NCBI GenBank assembly: GCA_046541875.1
Contig: JBKHCL010000149.1
Coordinates: 1 to 6,143, forward strand
Origin: CAZFPT01 sp046541875
GTDB lineage: Bacteria; Planctomycetota; Phycisphaerae; SM23-33
DNA: 6,143 bases
Reading direction: 5' to 3'
Each line of letters opens with the position of its first letter. Positions within the stretch are counted from its first letter, which is position 1. The position numbers and the translations under genes are program-made. Below, one piece after another: positions 5,686 to 6,143 of this stretch. Below the pieces are notes generated by a model. The model did no database searches. It saw nothing but the letters and a program-made list of their open reading frames with translations, and was not told where the DNA came from.

Positions 5686-6143
5686 ATGAATGACACCATG
5701 ACCTACGAAGGGATGTTCCTGGTCGAAGCCGGACGCGATTTCGGCAACGCCAGCGAACCGATCAAGACCGTACTTGATCGCGCCGAAGCCGAAGTGCTGT
5801 CCATGAAGCCCTGGGACGAGCGTCGCCTGGCGTACGAGATCGACGGGCGAAAGCGGGCCCTGTACGTGCTGACGTACTTCAAGGCCGACCCGCAGAACAT
5901 GGCTGAGCTCGATCGCGACGCGCAACTCAATGAGGGCATCATCCGCATGCAGGTGCTCCGTCGCGAGGATCTCAGTGCCGAGGAAATCAACGCCGAAACG
6001 CCGGCAACCGAAGTCCAGAAGCAGCGGGAAGCCCGCGCCGCCGACGAAGAGGCCAAAGCCGACGAAACCGAAGGCGCCGAAGCAAGCGCTGAAGGCGAAG
6101 AGGCCAAAGCCGAGCCCGCCGAAGCGAACGCTGAGCCCGCCGA
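5686..6143 (+). CDS. rpsF: 30S ribosomal protein S6 (3' end outside the window), with acidic Ala/Glu-rich tail
   Basis: S6 binds the platform of the small ribosomal subunit as a heterodimer with S18. The frame is open from 5686 to the right edge (152 residues visible). The S6 fold occupies about residues 5-95: the first strand TYEGMFLVE (6-14), WDERRLAYEIDGRKRALYVL (43-62), which matches the WGRRQLAYPI...AHYVL core of Escherichia coli S6, and LNEGIIRMQVLRRED (81-95), equivalent to FNDAVIRSMVMR. From about 96 onward the chain becomes a low-complexity Ala/Glu/Lys/Pro tail of at least 57 residues. Many bacterial S6 proteins have C-terminal extensions, so this is not unique. ATG 5686 is chosen for its AGGA site; 5698 would also keep the whole domain. 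In many bacteria rpsF is followed by ssb, rpsR and rplI, which may lie just beyond the window. Confidence 0.94.
   Translation, partial: MNDTMTYEGMFLVEAGRDFGNASEPIKTVLDRAEAEVLSMKPWDERRLAYEIDGRKRALYVLTYFKADPQNMAELDRDAQLNEGIIRMQVLRREDLSAEEINAETPATEVQKQREARAADEEAKADETEGAEASAEGEEAKAEPAEANAEPA
6045..6143 (+). repeat. Short direct repeats inside the rpsF tail
   Basis: An 18-nt segment beginning CGAAGAGGCC occurs identically at 6045-6062 and 6096-6113, 51 nt apart and so in the same frame, each encoding the EEAKA(E/D) pattern. An 11-nt segment, GAGCCCGCCGA, occurs at 6112-6122 and again at 6133-6143, 21 nt apart. The repeats encode the acidic Ala/Glu tail and suggest growth by in-frame duplication; the array continues past the window edge. 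Confidence 0.7.

Noticed and set aside
3228..5699. Very long open frame on the - strand (823 codons), and similar - strand frames at 766-1893 and 2014-2994
   Set aside because: These lie opposite well-supported genes or the tRNA. Their composition (many His, Arg, Gly, Val) is typical of antisense frames in GC-rich codon usage, and they show no recognisable domain.

Overview
The window comes from a GC-rich bacterium (GC judged by eye, not counted) with GC-rich third codon positions. The protein style fits the Planctomycetes, perhaps Phycisphaerae: an orphan very large secreted-type protein, a stand-alone GlmU-like uridylyltransferase, a class I PRPP synthetase with a slightly divergent SPD motif, and ribosomal proteins with acidic tails. 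This placement is inferred from overall resemblance and no single marker proves it. All supported genes lie on the + strand.

Layout. (1) Positions 1-2118 hold the C-terminal 705 residues of a large protein of unknown function, already open at the left edge. (2) Positions 2119-2436 are non-coding. A GC-rich hairpin near 2168-2203 may terminate the first gene. A very good sigma-70-type promoter follows (TTGACG, 17 nt, TAGGAT; 2242-2270). Just downstream, about 147 nt (2276-2422) can fold into a closed three-way-junction RNA with a pseudoknot or competing helix. I could not match it to any RNA family I know. (3) A tRNA-Gln(UUG) lies at 2437-2508. (4) A 123-nt structured leader (2509-2631) precedes a tight cluster: a uridylyltransferase-only glmU (2632-3384), prs (3387-4331), rplY in its long CTC form (4362-5012), pth (5022-5612) and the start of rpsF (5686 to the right edge).

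How it works together. The promoter at 2242 probably starts a transcript carrying the structured RNA and tRNA-Gln, and possibly the glmU-prs-rplY-pth-rpsF operon as well. The protein genes join nucleotide-sugar supply (UDP-GlcNAc for the wall), PRPP supply (nucleotides, His, Trp, NAD) and translation (5S rRNA-binding L25, peptidyl-tRNA recycling, S6). The order glmU-prs-ctc/rplY-pth is the classic Bacillus arrangement, and tRNA-Gln beside prs-rplY-pth is known from Pseudomonas; this window shows both together. The 73-nt gap before rpsF holds small hairpins and CCG trinucleotides and is a plausible place for an S6:S18 autoregulatory site.

The most interesting element is the candidate structured RNA at 2276-2422: the predicted transcription start coincides with the 5' strand of its closing helix, and it has at least two mutually exclusive folds. 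The protein-coding part is mostly conventional. The exceptions are the missing GlmU acetyltransferase half, the unknown large protein, and acidic Glu/Ala-rich tails on both L25 and S6.
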